From a virus, in the IMG/VR virus record IMGVR_UViG_3300044619_002405, positions 1 to 34,340 of that record: DNA of 34,340 nucleotides. One strand, written 5' to 3'. The position numbers and the translations under genes are program-made. Each line of letters opens with the position of its first letter. Position 1 is the first letter of the stretch. Positions 1-9,319 of this stretch are shown in pieces. Below the pieces are notes generated by a model. That model made no database searches, had not been told where the DNA came from, and saw only the letters and a program-made list of their open reading frames with translations.

Positions 1-2666
1 ATGAAAACAATATCACCAACGTTGTTAATGGTCACATACTGCACAGGAAAGCCCAGCACTGAATCATTAGCACCGCTGCCAATTCCATAGGAGAAAAGCT
101 TGGTTCCGTTAAACGTGCTACTTCCATAACGTTCTAGATTGCCAATACTTACATCGTCAACAAAAATATCAAACTGTGGTGGATTGTTTACGCTGACTTT
201 TTGTTGGCTTAGAATCCATTGTGCACCATCAAAGGTAAAACTTTGGCCTTTTCTTCCAACCCCGTTTAAACATACCACAACATCGTTGGGTAAAATAGCG
301 CCATCTGAATCAGGAACCAGATTAATAATAGGCTGCTTGATCACAGGTGCCACTGTGTCTGGCGTAATTAATTCAACCTTGTAAATTTTATTTCTTACGT
401 TTAGATCAGTATCAGCAGCAAAGATAATTCTACTGCCGTTGACCAAATTATATCCATCAACAATAAAGCCCACAGGCGTGCCATTTACATCACTGAATGC
501 GTCGCGAGTGGTAAAGTCAATTACGTCAATGGCTTTTTTGCCAAACGTACCAAAGTTGTACAACTTGAGTCCGGACTTGAACTCAATGATGGGTCTACGA
601 GCTCTGGTCTGCAGATCTAGCAAAGCCGAGTTGTTGTTGAATTCAGCAGAAGTTTCTAACACCTGTCTATGGAACCAACGATTACTTCTACTCCATGCAT
701 TTCTGTCTGGACTTGCACGATTGATAGTGATGTAGTCCGGAGTCAACGGCTGATTATTACTAACGTCATAGTTGCCAATATCATATGGTGTGCTGTCAAA
801 CGACACACTCACACTTTCTGTGTAAGGTTCAGGCGTGACCATGTCTACCACTGGAACCAATACAATGCTTTCTCCAACACCTTCTACATAATAAGTGTTA
901 TCGCGATACTCAACAGGAGTTACATCTCCTCGGAAAGTCACAGCAAGTCCGTTGCTAAAAGTCACGCCATTGGGACTGGTATACTGTTTTGCACCAATGA
1001 TATTGTTGACATTCAATACACTGGCATCTTCAACATCAATCAAACGTATTTCGCCAACCAATTGTGGATCCACACTGTCTTGATAGTAAAGAGTATCCAG
1101 CACTGCTGTGAGCAAAGGAATCTGTTCAAAATAGCCATCGTCGCTGCGATACCATTGAGTGCTGCTGTATTGACTGCCTTCAAGAATTCTAAATTTCTGT
1201 AATTCAGCCACGGCTCGAGCCGACGTCACATTAAGATATTGACGTCCAGTTTGATCAGTTATGTATTGAATCTGCCAAATACTGTAGCGTTCATCAAAGT
1301 CAATGATTTCTTCAACTTCGCTGAAAGGACGTTCATTGTAACCTGGCTGCTCGTCATCCTCAGGTGTGGGACTATAAAAACTAGCTCTTAGCCAGCCGCC
1401 GGCGATAGAATCATTGATAAAAGGAAACTGCTCTTGAATACTAGGAATGTTGAATATGATAAATTTGCCATCAAGATCAGTGATGCCATCAATACCATCA
1501 GGATATCTTGCAAAGAAATCATCAACATAAGCGTGATTGATATCACGATAAGGAATATCACTGACCAAGTTGACTGGATCAAGTTCGGTCAACGTATAAT
1601 AAAAATTCTGTGCGCTCTTAAGTGGCACATTGAAAGTCACTGTGCCTAGGTCTTCACCATTGTTGATTACGCCCAAAACATCACGGCTACTGATGTTGGG
1701 TGTGGTAGGCATTTTGCCGTCAATACCAGGTTGTGCTTGAATATAAAACTGAGGACCAGTGCCAGGCACACCATCAATGATTTTGAATTTGCCAGCCATC
1801 TGAGAGCTGTTTTCAGCATTGTAGTATAGTGTGTCAGGCGCACTTTGAGGCACTGTGAACACAATAGTACCTTCACTGGCGCCGTTGTTGGTAATACCTT
1901 GACTATAGATATTCACCAAGCCTGTGCTAGGCAAGGTTTTAATCCAAAATGGAAAACTGCCTTCAATACTCAATGTGAAGATGTAGGTGTTGCCTCTGAT
2001 CAAGGTCAGCTCAGGATTGATAACATAGTCAATCACATAGGCTCGGTTACCTTGATTGGTCACACGTAGATTTACAGTGCTGGTTTGATTCTGCGCAACT
2101 TGAAACTGATAGCTACCGCCTCTGATCAAAGTTAGAGTTGGGTTTTGTCCTAGCTGTCCGCTGAAACTATAGAAATTATTGTTACGAGAAACTTCAACTG
2201 TGTTTGTGATAGCTGCGTTACCACCGGTGACATCTACCTCTAGTGGACCAGTTGGTAACCAGTAATATTCACTGTAGTTGACCAGCTTGTCATAGTCAAC
2301 CAGGGGATCAAATGCATAGTACTGACTTTTGTACAGTCGGTCACTGCGATCAGTACTAGCACCTGCAAGGTCCAGCGCATCTTGAATACCTGGGTAGGTA
2401 ATTGCGTCTATAACTGTGTCAGTGTCGGGAACCTTGATAGTGATAGCTGGTTCAAGTTGATAGTTAACACGGTCCTTGGTAGGTTCAACCACATACCTAG
2501 CAGCAGTTGGATTGATGCCTGGTCCAATTTTTCTACCAATAAAACCCTGTGTTTTTTTCAGTGCAGGTTCCTGAATCAGCTGATCCAGTGTTGCTCCAAG
2601 AAACTGTCTATTGGTCTTGGTCTGAAAAATTTCCGGTAAAAAGTCAACCGAACGAACTTGAGCCAT
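1..2666 (-). CDS. Large virion structural protein (tail/baseplate), partial at left edge
   Basis: An open frame runs from the ATG at 2666 to base 1 with no stop, giving 888 codons of a longer protein; the C-terminus lies outside the window. The start overlaps the gp6 stop as TAATG, so translation is probably coupled. I recognise the N-terminus (MAQVRSVDFLPEIF) as typical of a large structural protein that follows gp6 in marine T4-like phages. Residues about 176-208 and 216-297 hold two copies of a beta-rich module starting PxLTLIRGxxYxF. The second is a cupredoxin-like domain ending TLYYNAENSSQM, lacking the usual Cys and His copper ligands. Position after gp25-gp6 fits a baseplate wedge or fibre-attachment protein (the place of T4 gp7), but that assignment is inference. 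Confidence 0.8.
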   Translation of the reverse strand, partial: MAQVRSVDFLPEIFQTKTNRQFLGATLDQLIQEPALKKTQGFIGRKIGPGINPTAARYVVEPTKDRVNYQLEPAITIKVPDTDTVIDAITYPGIQDALDLAGASTDRSDRLYKSQYYAFDPLVDYDKLVNYSEYYWLPTGPLEVDVTGGNAAITNTVEVSRNNNFYSFSGQLGQNPTLTLIRGGSYQFQVAQNQTSTVNLRVTNQGNRAYVIDYVINPELTLIRGNTYIFTLSIEGSFPFWIKTLPSTGLVNIYSQGITNNGASEGTIVFTVPQSAPDTLYYNAENSSQMAGKFKIIDGVPGTGPQFYIQAQPGIDGKMPTTPNISSRDVLGVINNGEDLGTVTFNVPLKSAQNFYYTLTELDPVNLVSDIPYRDINHAYVDDFFARYPDGIDGITDLDGKFIIFNIPSIQEQFPFINDSIAGGWLRASFYSPTPEDDEQPGYNERPFSEVEEIIDFDERYSIWQIQYITDQTGRQYLNVTSARAVAELQKFRILEGSQYSSTQWYRSDDGYFEQIPLLTAVLDTLYYQDSVDPQLVGEIRLIDVEDASVLNVNNIIGAKQYTSPNGVTFSNGLAVTFRGDVTPVEYRDNTYYVEGVGESIVLVPVVDMVTPEPYTESVSVSFDSTPYDIGNYDVSNNQPLTPDYITINRASPDRNAWSRSNRWFHRQVLETSAEFNNNSALLDLQTRARRPIIEFKSGLKLYNFGTFGKKAIDVIDFTTRDAFSDVNGTPVGFIVDGYNLVNGSRIIFAADTDLNVRNKIYKVELITPDTVAPVIKQPIINLVPDSDGAILPNDVVVCLNGVGRKGQSFTFDGAQWILSQQKVSVNNPPQFDIFVDDVSIGNLERYGSSTFNGTKLFSYGIGSGANDSVLGFPVQYVTINNVGDIVF

Positions 2667-5600
2667 TAAATTACTCCACTACCAGGCGCTGTACGAAGAT
2701 TCGTACTGGTCAACGCATCGATTACCTCGACGTCTGCTACAGTAGCAGCGTTGACAAAGATTTCGTTTGGTGCTGAACGTATTTCGTATAGGTCACCAAA
2801 GGCTTTTTGTGGGTTCACAGGAACCAGCACCACTGAACTTACCAAGGTGCCAATTTCTTTGTGAATGTAAGCTGACAATTCAGAAAAGTAAAAGGTGTCG
2901 CCAAAGTTCCATTTGTCAATTGTAAAATAATCATTTAGACTTTGTACCACTGCATTTTTGATCTCACTCACACTGGCAGTGGAGTTAGCGGCCTTGATCA
3001 CTTTTATGGTTGCTCTTAGGTCAGTTGTGGCCTTGTTACCAAACAATGGCTTGAATGTCACACTGTTCAAGATAACATTGTCGCTCAACATCTTGTAGTC
3101 TTGCAGTCGCTGAAACTGAGTGGTCAATTCATTGATTGTGGGCTGAGCAGGTTCGGGCACAGTACCAGTACTGTCCTTGATATAATTCTGATATGCAATG
3201 TAATAGTCCTGAGTCACAACATACACATCAATGATGTTGGTTATAGAAGGATCAATTCTATTGCTCAGCAGACTGTTATGACGATACTGATAGTAAAGAT
3301 TCTGTCGGCCAATTCGTGCCAAGAATTCATTGCTCTGCACCAAGGTGCGAGTGCCAGTTACGTCAATGACCAGTCTCCAAAATTCTTTTTCTAGATAAGT
3401 GTAAAACACTTGCCCGTCAAGATACTGTGACTTGTAGGTTTCTACTTCAGCGTAGGTGCCATACTGATAGTTCACTCTGCCTTCTTCTACCAGCAGGTAT
3501 CGTTGTAGATCGTTAAAGTCCACTGTGGCTTCTAAAAACACAAGATTGCCTGCTTGAGTTGGTGCAGGATCAGGTCCTACAATCTCTTCAAAGAAATCAG
3601 GATTGTCGGCAGATCCATCTTGATCGCTGTCAGTAAAACTAACTATCACTTGGAAATCATTAACAAAGCCATCACTTTCTTCTGGCTGTCCAATAATCTG
3701 CATTTCAACATCAGACGGCAGTGGAGAGTTACTGTCAGGCAAACTGTTAGATTTCAAGACCTTGATAAAATCTTTGATCACTGTACCAAGTCTGCTGTCG
3801 TAGATTGCTGATCCAGATTCAAAAAAGAATCTTGTTTGCAACACCGACGCAAAAAAGTATGATAATTCGCGAGTACTTACATTGTACTGTGTGCCATCTG
3901 TGGTAAATCTTACCAGCCAACTTGAGTCAAGATTAGCGCCTGATGTATTTTGTTGATTAACCAAACTAAATGCACTGTCTGCATCAAGATTGCTTTGCCC
4001 GATCAAATACCATTCGCCTGTAAGGTTGTTGAAACCAAGACCAAAGTTGCGATAAAGTCGAATCTGTTCAATTACATTCACAACCAGCGCAGTGGGCAGA
4101 TCAGTGATGAAAATCGGAATCACTTGTGTGGCCACTGCACCAGTTGGTACAAATGTGTTAAAGGCCACAGGGCCAGTGCCATCGTCAAGATTTCCTCGCC
4201 CTTGGTTGGTACCATCAAGTACCACCGCAGTCACAGTGGTCCAGATCACAGTTTTGTCTGTGTCAACTGTAGGCAGACCAGATATAAGTCTGTTGTATTG
4301 ATTGAAATAAAATCCATCTGGGGCTTCAAATTTTACCAACGAAGCAGGCACAATGTATTTGGCGTTGCTGCTGCTGAATGAGCCAATTGACACAGGGTCA
4401 TTGTTGTTGTCAACAAAAAAACCTGTACACTGGTTAGTCAACGCAGTGCTTTGATTCCAAGACAATGACAGTGCAGACAGCGACGGTCTAATAAAGTTTG
4501 CATAGTAAAACTGTAAAACTCCAGGCGTTTTAAGTCCTGGTTGTACTTTGTTTGTGATAGCGTCCGCAATGTCGTTGACTGTGAACCAAGAAAACTGGAA
4601 TGTAGGCAAGGTGTTTTCTTTGTAAAGACCACCGTCACTGCCAAACACATTAGTACTAGCATACTTGTTGGTGTTGTCTACTAGTTCTAGGTATCGTGAA
4701 GTACCAATTGCACTACGATTTACAGCCTTGCTCTTGATAATGCTATTGTACAAGGTAAACGGAAACAGGTTGTAGTCTTCCCCGTTGACCATGCGGTTTT
4801 GAGTGTAGTATCTAGCAGGAGCTCGTTGTTTGATTTCGTCCAGTAGTTCGCGGCTTTGAGAATTACTCACAGGCGCAGTAAGGCCCACTGTGAAAGTGAT
4901 TGTTTCAATGCGTCCAGTGCGACTCACGTAGTTAATAGGCAATGCAATCGTGGCCATTTCACTGGGATTGATCACATATTCAAGTCCGTTGGATGAACGT
5001 ACATAGGCTCTGAATGTACCAACTGGTATGGCTGAAAACACACCATCACCAAAGGTCAATGAAATCTGATCGTTGACTCTGCTGACTGTGGAATAGATCT
5101 TGCGTAGTGTGCCTACATCTTGTTCGGCAGCAGCGGTGTAAACTGATTCTACATACTGCCACTCTTCAGACACGCTGCCAATATCATCAAGTTGATACAG
5201 CCAACGATCTTCGTTATTGATACCTTCGATGTTGACATTGACCACACGATTGGTCACACGCTCTGGCAAGTTGAAATCAGCTGATAATAGATTTCCTTGC
5301 TTGAAGTAAAAGAAAAATCCTGAATTTTGTGAACCAAATCCCAATTGATCATTACGGTACAGCATGTTAAATGCACCGTTGGGGCGTGGGCTAGGTTCGT
5401 ATAGATATTCACGTCCTGCGCTGGTCACACTCACTGCTTCAAATGGCATGTTGATGCCATCAACAGTGGCAGTGAAAGGAATCACTGGCAGATAACCTGG
5501 GGTGATGTTTAGTGTGTATTCTTGAGTGTCAATGCCTAGCAGATTTTGATCAGCACCAGGACGACCAAAACGCTGTGTGTCAACCAAGGCAGAATTCACA

Positions 5601-6076
5601 ATGGTGATAAACTGCTCAAACCAATCACCATTGGTAGGATCATTCCAGTTCACAGTGATGTTGCTGAGATTCACACCGTTGTAATCCAGCACATTTTCAG
5701 TGGTAGTCACTGAAGTGACTTTGAGCAGACCCTCAGCAGGCGAGTTGCGCTTGGCGGTGTAGCTAACCAAGTTGGCCAGTCGCACCACACTGTCTCTACG
5801 TTCAGCAGTGTCAATGTAGTTTTCGCGAGCGTTTAGATCAGCACGGAACGCCAGACTCTGGCCCATGAATGCCATGACGTCCAAGAGCGCAATGAACTCT
5901 GAACTTTCAATGTAATCGTTGAATGTCTCTGGATAGTAGAGCCTTAGATAATCAACAAAGCTCTTGCGCAGAGTCTCAAAGTCATAACTTTGAAAGTCGG
6001 CCTCGCGATAGGTCTGGTAAAGTTGCTTCCAGTCTTCTACGCCAAAAATAGCAGTTTGTCTAGTGGTTATAGCCAT
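2666..6076 (-). CDS. 6: Baseplate wedge subunit gp6
   Basis: This 1136-aa protein is gp6, the core wedge protein that dimerises around the hub and forms the inner ring of the baseplate. The N-terminal segment is characteristic: a Trp-rich helix (DWKQLYQTYREADF), then LRLYYPETFNDYIESSEFI and RADLNARENYIDTAERRDSV. It is much longer than T4 gp6 (660 aa), as I recall for marine relatives, with extra beta-rich sequence in the middle. gp25 lies just upstream, as in other T4-like phages, and the next gene starts inside its stop codon. An AATAAATA octamer lies 16 bases upstream of the ATG and may give it its own late promoter. No clear Shine-Dalgarno sequence is seen. Confidence 0.93.
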   Translation of the reverse strand: MAITTRQTAIFGVEDWKQLYQTYREADFQSYDFETLRKSFVDYLRLYYPETFNDYIESSEFIALLDVMAFMGQSLAFRADLNARENYIDTAERRDSVVRLANLVSYTAKRNSPAEGLLKVTSVTTTENVLDYNGVNLSNITVNWNDPTNGDWFEQFITIVNSALVDTQRFGRPGADQNLLGIDTQEYTLNITPGYLPVIPFTATVDGINMPFEAVSVTSAGREYLYEPSPRPNGAFNMLYRNDQLGFGSQNSGFFFYFKQGNLLSADFNLPERVTNRVVNVNIEGINNEDRWLYQLDDIGSVSEEWQYVESVYTAAAEQDVGTLRKIYSTVSRVNDQISLTFGDGVFSAIPVGTFRAYVRSSNGLEYVINPSEMATIALPINYVSRTGRIETITFTVGLTAPVSNSQSRELLDEIKQRAPARYYTQNRMVNGEDYNLFPFTLYNSIIKSKAVNRSAIGTSRYLELVDNTNKYASTNVFGSDGGLYKENTLPTFQFSWFTVNDIADAITNKVQPGLKTPGVLQFYYANFIRPSLSALSLSWNQSTALTNQCTGFFVDNNNDPVSIGSFSSSNAKYIVPASLVKFEAPDGFYFNQYNRLISGLPTVDTDKTVIWTTVTAVVLDGTNQGRGNLDDGTGPVAFNTFVPTGAVATQVIPIFITDLPTALVVNVIEQIRLYRNFGLGFNNLTGEWYLIGQSNLDADSAFSLVNQQNTSGANLDSSWLVRFTTDGTQYNVSTRELSYFFASVLQTRFFFESGSAIYDSRLGTVIKDFIKVLKSNSLPDSNSPLPSDVEMQIIGQPEESDGFVNDFQVIVSFTDSDQDGSADNPDFFEEIVGPDPAPTQAGNLVFLEATVDFNDLQRYLLVEEGRVNYQYGTYAEVETYKSQYLDGQVFYTYLEKEFWRLVIDVTGTRTLVQSNEFLARIGRQNLYYQYRHNSLLSNRIDPSITNIIDVYVVTQDYYIAYQNYIKDSTGTVPEPAQPTINELTTQFQRLQDYKMLSDNVILNSVTFKPLFGNKATTDLRATIKVIKAANSTASVSEIKNAVVQSLNDYFTIDKWNFGDTFYFSELSAYIHKEIGTLVSSVVLVPVNPQKAFGDLYEIRSAPNEIFVNAATVADVEVIDALTSTNLRTAPGSGVI

Positions 6077-6092
6077 AATTTTTCAATTTTGG

Positions 6093-6100
6093 TATTTATT
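6093..6100 (-). promoter_or_regulatory. Putative late promoter AATAAATA upstream of gp6
   Basis: On the minus strand the sequence reads CCAATAAATACC, one mismatch from the T4 late promoter TATAAATA. With T4 spacing the transcript would start near 6087, giving an 11-base leader before the gp6 ATG. It lies in the 42-base gap between gp25 and gp6. Confidence 0.5.
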
Positions 6101-6118
6101 GGCGTATAAACCACGCGG

Positions 6119-6493
6119 TTAAATGAAGCTGGCTCTTCGGGTTTCTTGGTCAAAAAACAAGGATAAACGTTCTACTGTGGTACTGGGCACAAACTGTATT
6201 TGAACCTGTACAAGGATGCCATTGAGCTGAGGGAAAATTTCCACAGCAGATATTTTGAGTCTTGGATCTCCGCCTGCTACTCGCTGTATTTCTTGAACAA
6301 TAGCATTTTCAGTTTCAATGCTCTGCGATTCAAATAGAAAGTCCCATACAGCAGTGCCCACATCAGGACGCCCAACTAATTCGCCTTGACGAATGTTAAA
6401 CGCATTGATAAGATCTTGCTTGATGAGTTCTTCATCAACCAAAGTGAATTTTTTGCGCTGTCCTTGAGTGCTGAATCCAATAAATGTAGCCAT
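6119..6493 (-). CDS. 25: Baseplate wedge subunit gp25
   Basis: The 124-aa product matches the size of T4 gp25 (132 aa) and the gp25/gpW-like wedge family, which bridges the sheath-initiating end of the baseplate to the inner ring. Visible family features are the N-terminal FIGFSTQGQRKKFTLVDEEL, the run RPDVGTAVWDFLFE, and the C-terminal amphipathic beta strands ending in ERLSLFFDQE. It lies between a 433-aa structural gene and gp6, the usual gp25-gp6 pairing. A GGTAAATA octamer lies just upstream of its ATG. Confidence 0.95.
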   Translation of the reverse strand: MATFIGFSTQGQRKKFTLVDEELIKQDLINAFNIRQGELVGRPDVGTAVWDFLFESQSIETENAIVQEIQRVAGGDPRLKISAVEIFPQLNGILVQVQIQFVPSTTVERLSLFFDQETRRASFI

Positions 6494-6500
6494 GGTCTAG

Positions 6501-6508
6501 TATTTACC
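6501..6508 (-). promoter_or_regulatory. Putative late promoter GGTAAATA upstream of gp25
   Basis: The minus strand reads GGGTAAATACTAG, sharing the TAAATA core with the other candidate late promoters here. It overlaps the stop region of the preceding gene. With T4 spacing the transcript would begin about 2 bases before the gp25 ATG, so the mRNA would be nearly leaderless. Confidence 0.4.
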
Positions 6509-7805
6509 CTAGGCGAGCCAGCTGAGCTCGCAACTGTGCGATTTCCCTGTCAGCTTCTGCAATTTTTTGTTGCCAGTAGGCAATGGCACTGGCGTCGCCT
6601 TGTGCTTCGGCTCTGGCCAACTGCTCTCGTCGAGATCGCTGTCCATTTTCTTTGCCTTCAATTTGACCTTCTAAGATAGCTGCTTCTGGTGATCTAGGTC
6701 TAGGCGCAGGAGTAGCAGCAGCACTTGGAGCCCGGCTTTGTGTGGCTGACTCGGGCTGATCTTGTCCATACTCTACCACAGGAACTTTTTCATTGCCAAT
6801 AAACTGTGTGAAAGCCTGATTAAGCACCTGTCTATTCACTGTGTTAGTGGCCTTGGGAGCTGATCTTTCACCGGCTAAATTATTAGGCACCTTGAGATCA
6901 GTAAAATTCACAGCCAATTGACCTGACTTGGCCAAGTTGCTGATATTTTGTGTGAGTCCAGCTGGCGACCCACCCTTGGCCCAGACAGCAGTGAGTGCAG
7001 CGCCGGCTTTGCCTGCGGCTTGTATCAACGCACCTGCTTCTGCCACAGGAAGATCAACAGGCAGGGCTCCAGACTTAGTCAAGGCCGAAAATTGATTGTT
7101 CATGATGTCAGTCTGAGCTGCAAGCTGTTTTGCAGGATCAGCCAACATGGTGTTTAGATTGGTCACTCCACCTTTGCCTGTCCACACTGTGGGCGATGCC
7201 AATGCTTGTTGCAGTGCTCGACTTTGAGCCACTTGTTCAGGTGTAATACTGCCGCCCTGACTGTTTATTCTAGTGGCTTCGGCGATGTCTGCTTGCGACA
7301 CAGTGTTGGCTCTGCCATACTGTGAAATAGTACCTGGTTTCAAAAATCCTGAACTTTCTAACAACGCAGGATTGATTCCAAATTTTCCTATGCCTTTGTC
7401 TACTGAAAAAGCACCTGCGGCCTGTGATACTGATGCTGCTGACTGTGCCAGTAGGCCTTGCACTTGTTTTCCGTTCAAGGGCCCAATGCTGCCCACTTGT
7501 CCACCAACATTAACAAAGTCAGCCACATTCATGGTCTTGGGAACCTGTCCTCCAACCAGTTGCGACACAACTTTTTGTGCTCCGCCCACAACCGATGACA
7601 CTGCACCTTTTAGTTGACTAGCAGCAGACACTAGGCCTTGTTGCAGTTGATTGAGCGCATTAACAGATTGACCTGGTGCTAGGTTGGTCAAGGCTCCGGT
7701 CTTGGCCTGCTGTTCAAACACAGCTCTAGCCGCTGCTTCAGTGGTTCCAGGAGGCGCAATAACCTCAAATATTTCACCGGCTCTTGTGAAAGTAAACTTA
7801 CTCAT
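6504..7805 (-). CDS. Putative virion structural protein, Ala/Gln-rich, C-terminal coiled coil
   Basis: The 433-aa protein is not recognised as a named T4 protein. Its start overlaps the gp5 stop by ATGA. The N-terminus (KFTFTRAGEIFEVIAPPGTT, then EAAARAVFEQQAK) resembles a short domain seen at the start of structural proteins in marine T4-like phages. Residues about 40-330 are rich in Ala, Gln, Ser, Gly and Val, with low complexity. Residues about 345-375 are a Pro/Ala linker, and residues about 375-433 (QIEGKENGQRSRREQLARAE to the end) look like a coiled coil. Position between gp5 and gp25 in the baseplate operon suggests a baseplate or hub component, but no function can be read directly. 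Confidence 0.75.
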   Translation of the reverse strand: MSKFTFTRAGEIFEVIAPPGTTEAAARAVFEQQAKTGALTNLAPGQSVNALNQLQQGLVSAASQLKGAVSSVVGGAQKVVSQLVGGQVPKTMNVADFVNVGGQVGSIGPLNGKQVQGLLAQSAASVSQAAGAFSVDKGIGKFGINPALLESSGFLKPGTISQYGRANTVSQADIAEATRINSQGGSITPEQVAQSRALQQALASPTVWTGKGGVTNLNTMLADPAKQLAAQTDIMNNQFSALTKSGALPVDLPVAEAGALIQAAGKAGAALTAVWAKGGSPAGLTQNISNLAKSGQLAVNFTDLKVPNNLAGERSAPKATNTVNRQVLNQAFTQFIGNEKVPVVEYGQDQPESATQSRAPSAAATPAPRPRSPEAAILEGQIEGKENGQRSRREQLARAEAQGDASAIAYWQQKIAEADREIAQLRAQLARLG

Positions 7806-9310
7806 TTTTTCCTAGTTATGTTAAAACCCTGTGGCACTGGCTGCGCAGTGGGAGTAGGTACACCACCTTGTCCAAGTGTTACACTGACATTCACACCCTG
7901 GTTGTGATATGGCCAAGGCTCGTGTGTTGGTGCTCGAGTCACTATGCTGTCTAGTTTTCCTGACTCAACTTGCCAGCCCTTGCTGGCATCAAACTTGGTG
8001 TCATCTAACTTGTATTTCACAATCTGTTTGGTAGCACTTACACTTTCAGCGCCACCGCCATTGAGATCAATGCGTCCTGCTTTGAACTTGAGAGCGCCGC
8101 CACCATCCCAGCTACCGTTGGCACTTTTCAAGGCCAAATTGCCATCTGCTAGCACACCAATAGTGGCTTTGCTATACATATTGGTGTTGCCAGCACTGTA
8201 GGTGGTGATAGTGGCTTCGCTTTCCAGTGCTAGATTTTTCTTGGCCTTTAGCTGTAGATTGCGTCCAGCAAATATGTTTACATCTTGATCAGCGTGTAGA
8301 TTGATATCACCGTTGGTACGCACATTCACAGAGTTGGTACTGAAAACATCCACTGTGCCTTCAACTCCTAGTTCAATCCAGGTCTGGCCATTGGCATGAA
8401 TAATGTAGAAGAAATTACCATCATCACTCATGGTTATTTGATGACCTTTGCTGGTTCGCAATCTAATGTGTGAATTAGAATTTTCTAGATCACCATCGTC
8501 CATGACAAATGTATGACCGCCTTGACGTGCAATCACAGCCACATCCAAAGGTGACAGCTTGCCTTCTAGTAATTCACGACGTATTTGATTTGGTTGCGCT
8601 CCGCTTTGGTACACTGGTCTACCTGGAGTGCTGATTCCATAAACATAGCTGGGACTTTCTCGTTGTGAGCTAGAAGTAATAGGTCCACGTTCAAGATCAT
8701 TGCTTAGTCCCTGTTGAAACATAGTGGCCGCTACCACCGAATGCACGGGCTTGGGTGAGTTGAAAAATTGTGGGTTTTTTAATACTTCATTGTCTTTGGC
8801 ATTAATTTCTGTAACAGGCTGCGCAGGCGAATCTGACAAATAGGTCGCCTGTGTTTGATTTCCAGGTACATATTCACCTTTGGGCGAGCTGCCAATGGCT
8901 GGGATCATGTGATTCACACCAGCATCAGGCACGCAGCCCACATAGTATCCTTGCAACGGATCGCCTTCAACAAAAAAACATAGAACCTTGACTCCGATGT
9001 CAGGCGGTGTAAACCACATACCATAGCTGTGAGGATTTCCTGTGTAAGAACCAACACCTGCTACTCCGCCGGGCGGCTTTTGTGTGGTTCCATAAAAAGG
9101 CGGTAGGTATTTCACTGTGCGCCATAGTTTTGTGTTGTATTTGTCACCGCCACCAAAGGCTTCAATGTATACCTGCAAGCGACCTGATCTTATGGTGTCA
9201 ACATTGTTCATTACTTCACCAATGAACGGTCCGCTTTCCGCAGGTACACCTCCACGATCTAGTTTGTAGCCTTTGGGACGACCTGTGCTGGAAAATACAT
9301 TATCTGCCAT
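7802..9310 (-). CDS. 5: Baseplate hub protein gp5 (OB-fold plus beta-helix needle, no lysozyme domain)
   Basis: This 502-aa protein has the architecture of gp5/VgrG-type central spikes. An N-terminal OB-fold region (about 25-150) contains GPFIGEVMNNVDTIRSGRLQ and a GVKVLCFFVEGDPLQGYYVG strand. From about residue 320 a series of short beta-strand repeats follows (GDINLHADQDVNIFAGRNLQ, then LKAKKNLALESEATI), typical of the trimeric needle. T4 gp5 carries a lysozyme domain between these parts; no such domain or catalytic motif is visible here. A Shine-Dalgarno AAAGG lies 8 bases before the ATG and overlaps the stop of the upstream hub gene. The next gene overlaps by ATGA. Confidence 0.88.
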   Translation of the reverse strand: MADNVFSSTGRPKGYKLDRGGVPAESGPFIGEVMNNVDTIRSGRLQVYIEAFGGGDKYNTKLWRTVKYLPPFYGTTQKPPGGVAGVGSYTGNPHSYGMWFTPPDIGVKVLCFFVEGDPLQGYYVGCVPDAGVNHMIPAIGSSPKGEYVPGNQTQATYLSDSPAQPVTEINAKDNEVLKNPQFFNSPKPVHSVVAATMFQQGLSNDLERGPITSSSQRESPSYVYGISTPGRPVYQSGAQPNQIRRELLEGKLSPLDVAVIARQGGHTFVMDDGDLENSNSHIRLRTSKGHQITMSDDGNFFYIIHANGQTWIELGVEGTVDVFSTNSVNVRTNGDINLHADQDVNIFAGRNLQLKAKKNLALESEATITTYSAGNTNMYSKATIGVLADGNLALKSANGSWDGGGALKFKAGRIDLNGGGAESVSATKQIVKYKLDDTKFDASKGWQVESGKLDSIVTRAPTHEPWPYHNQGVNVSVTLGQGGVPTPTAQPVPQGFNITRKK

Positions 9311-9319
9311 TTTTTACCT

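Noticed and set aside
669-1202. A 177-aa plus-strand frame opposite the large tail gene, and similar antisense frames at 9680-10261 and 13447-14016
   Set aside because: They are shadows of long, well-supported minus-strand genes and show no recognisable domains or ribosome-binding sites.
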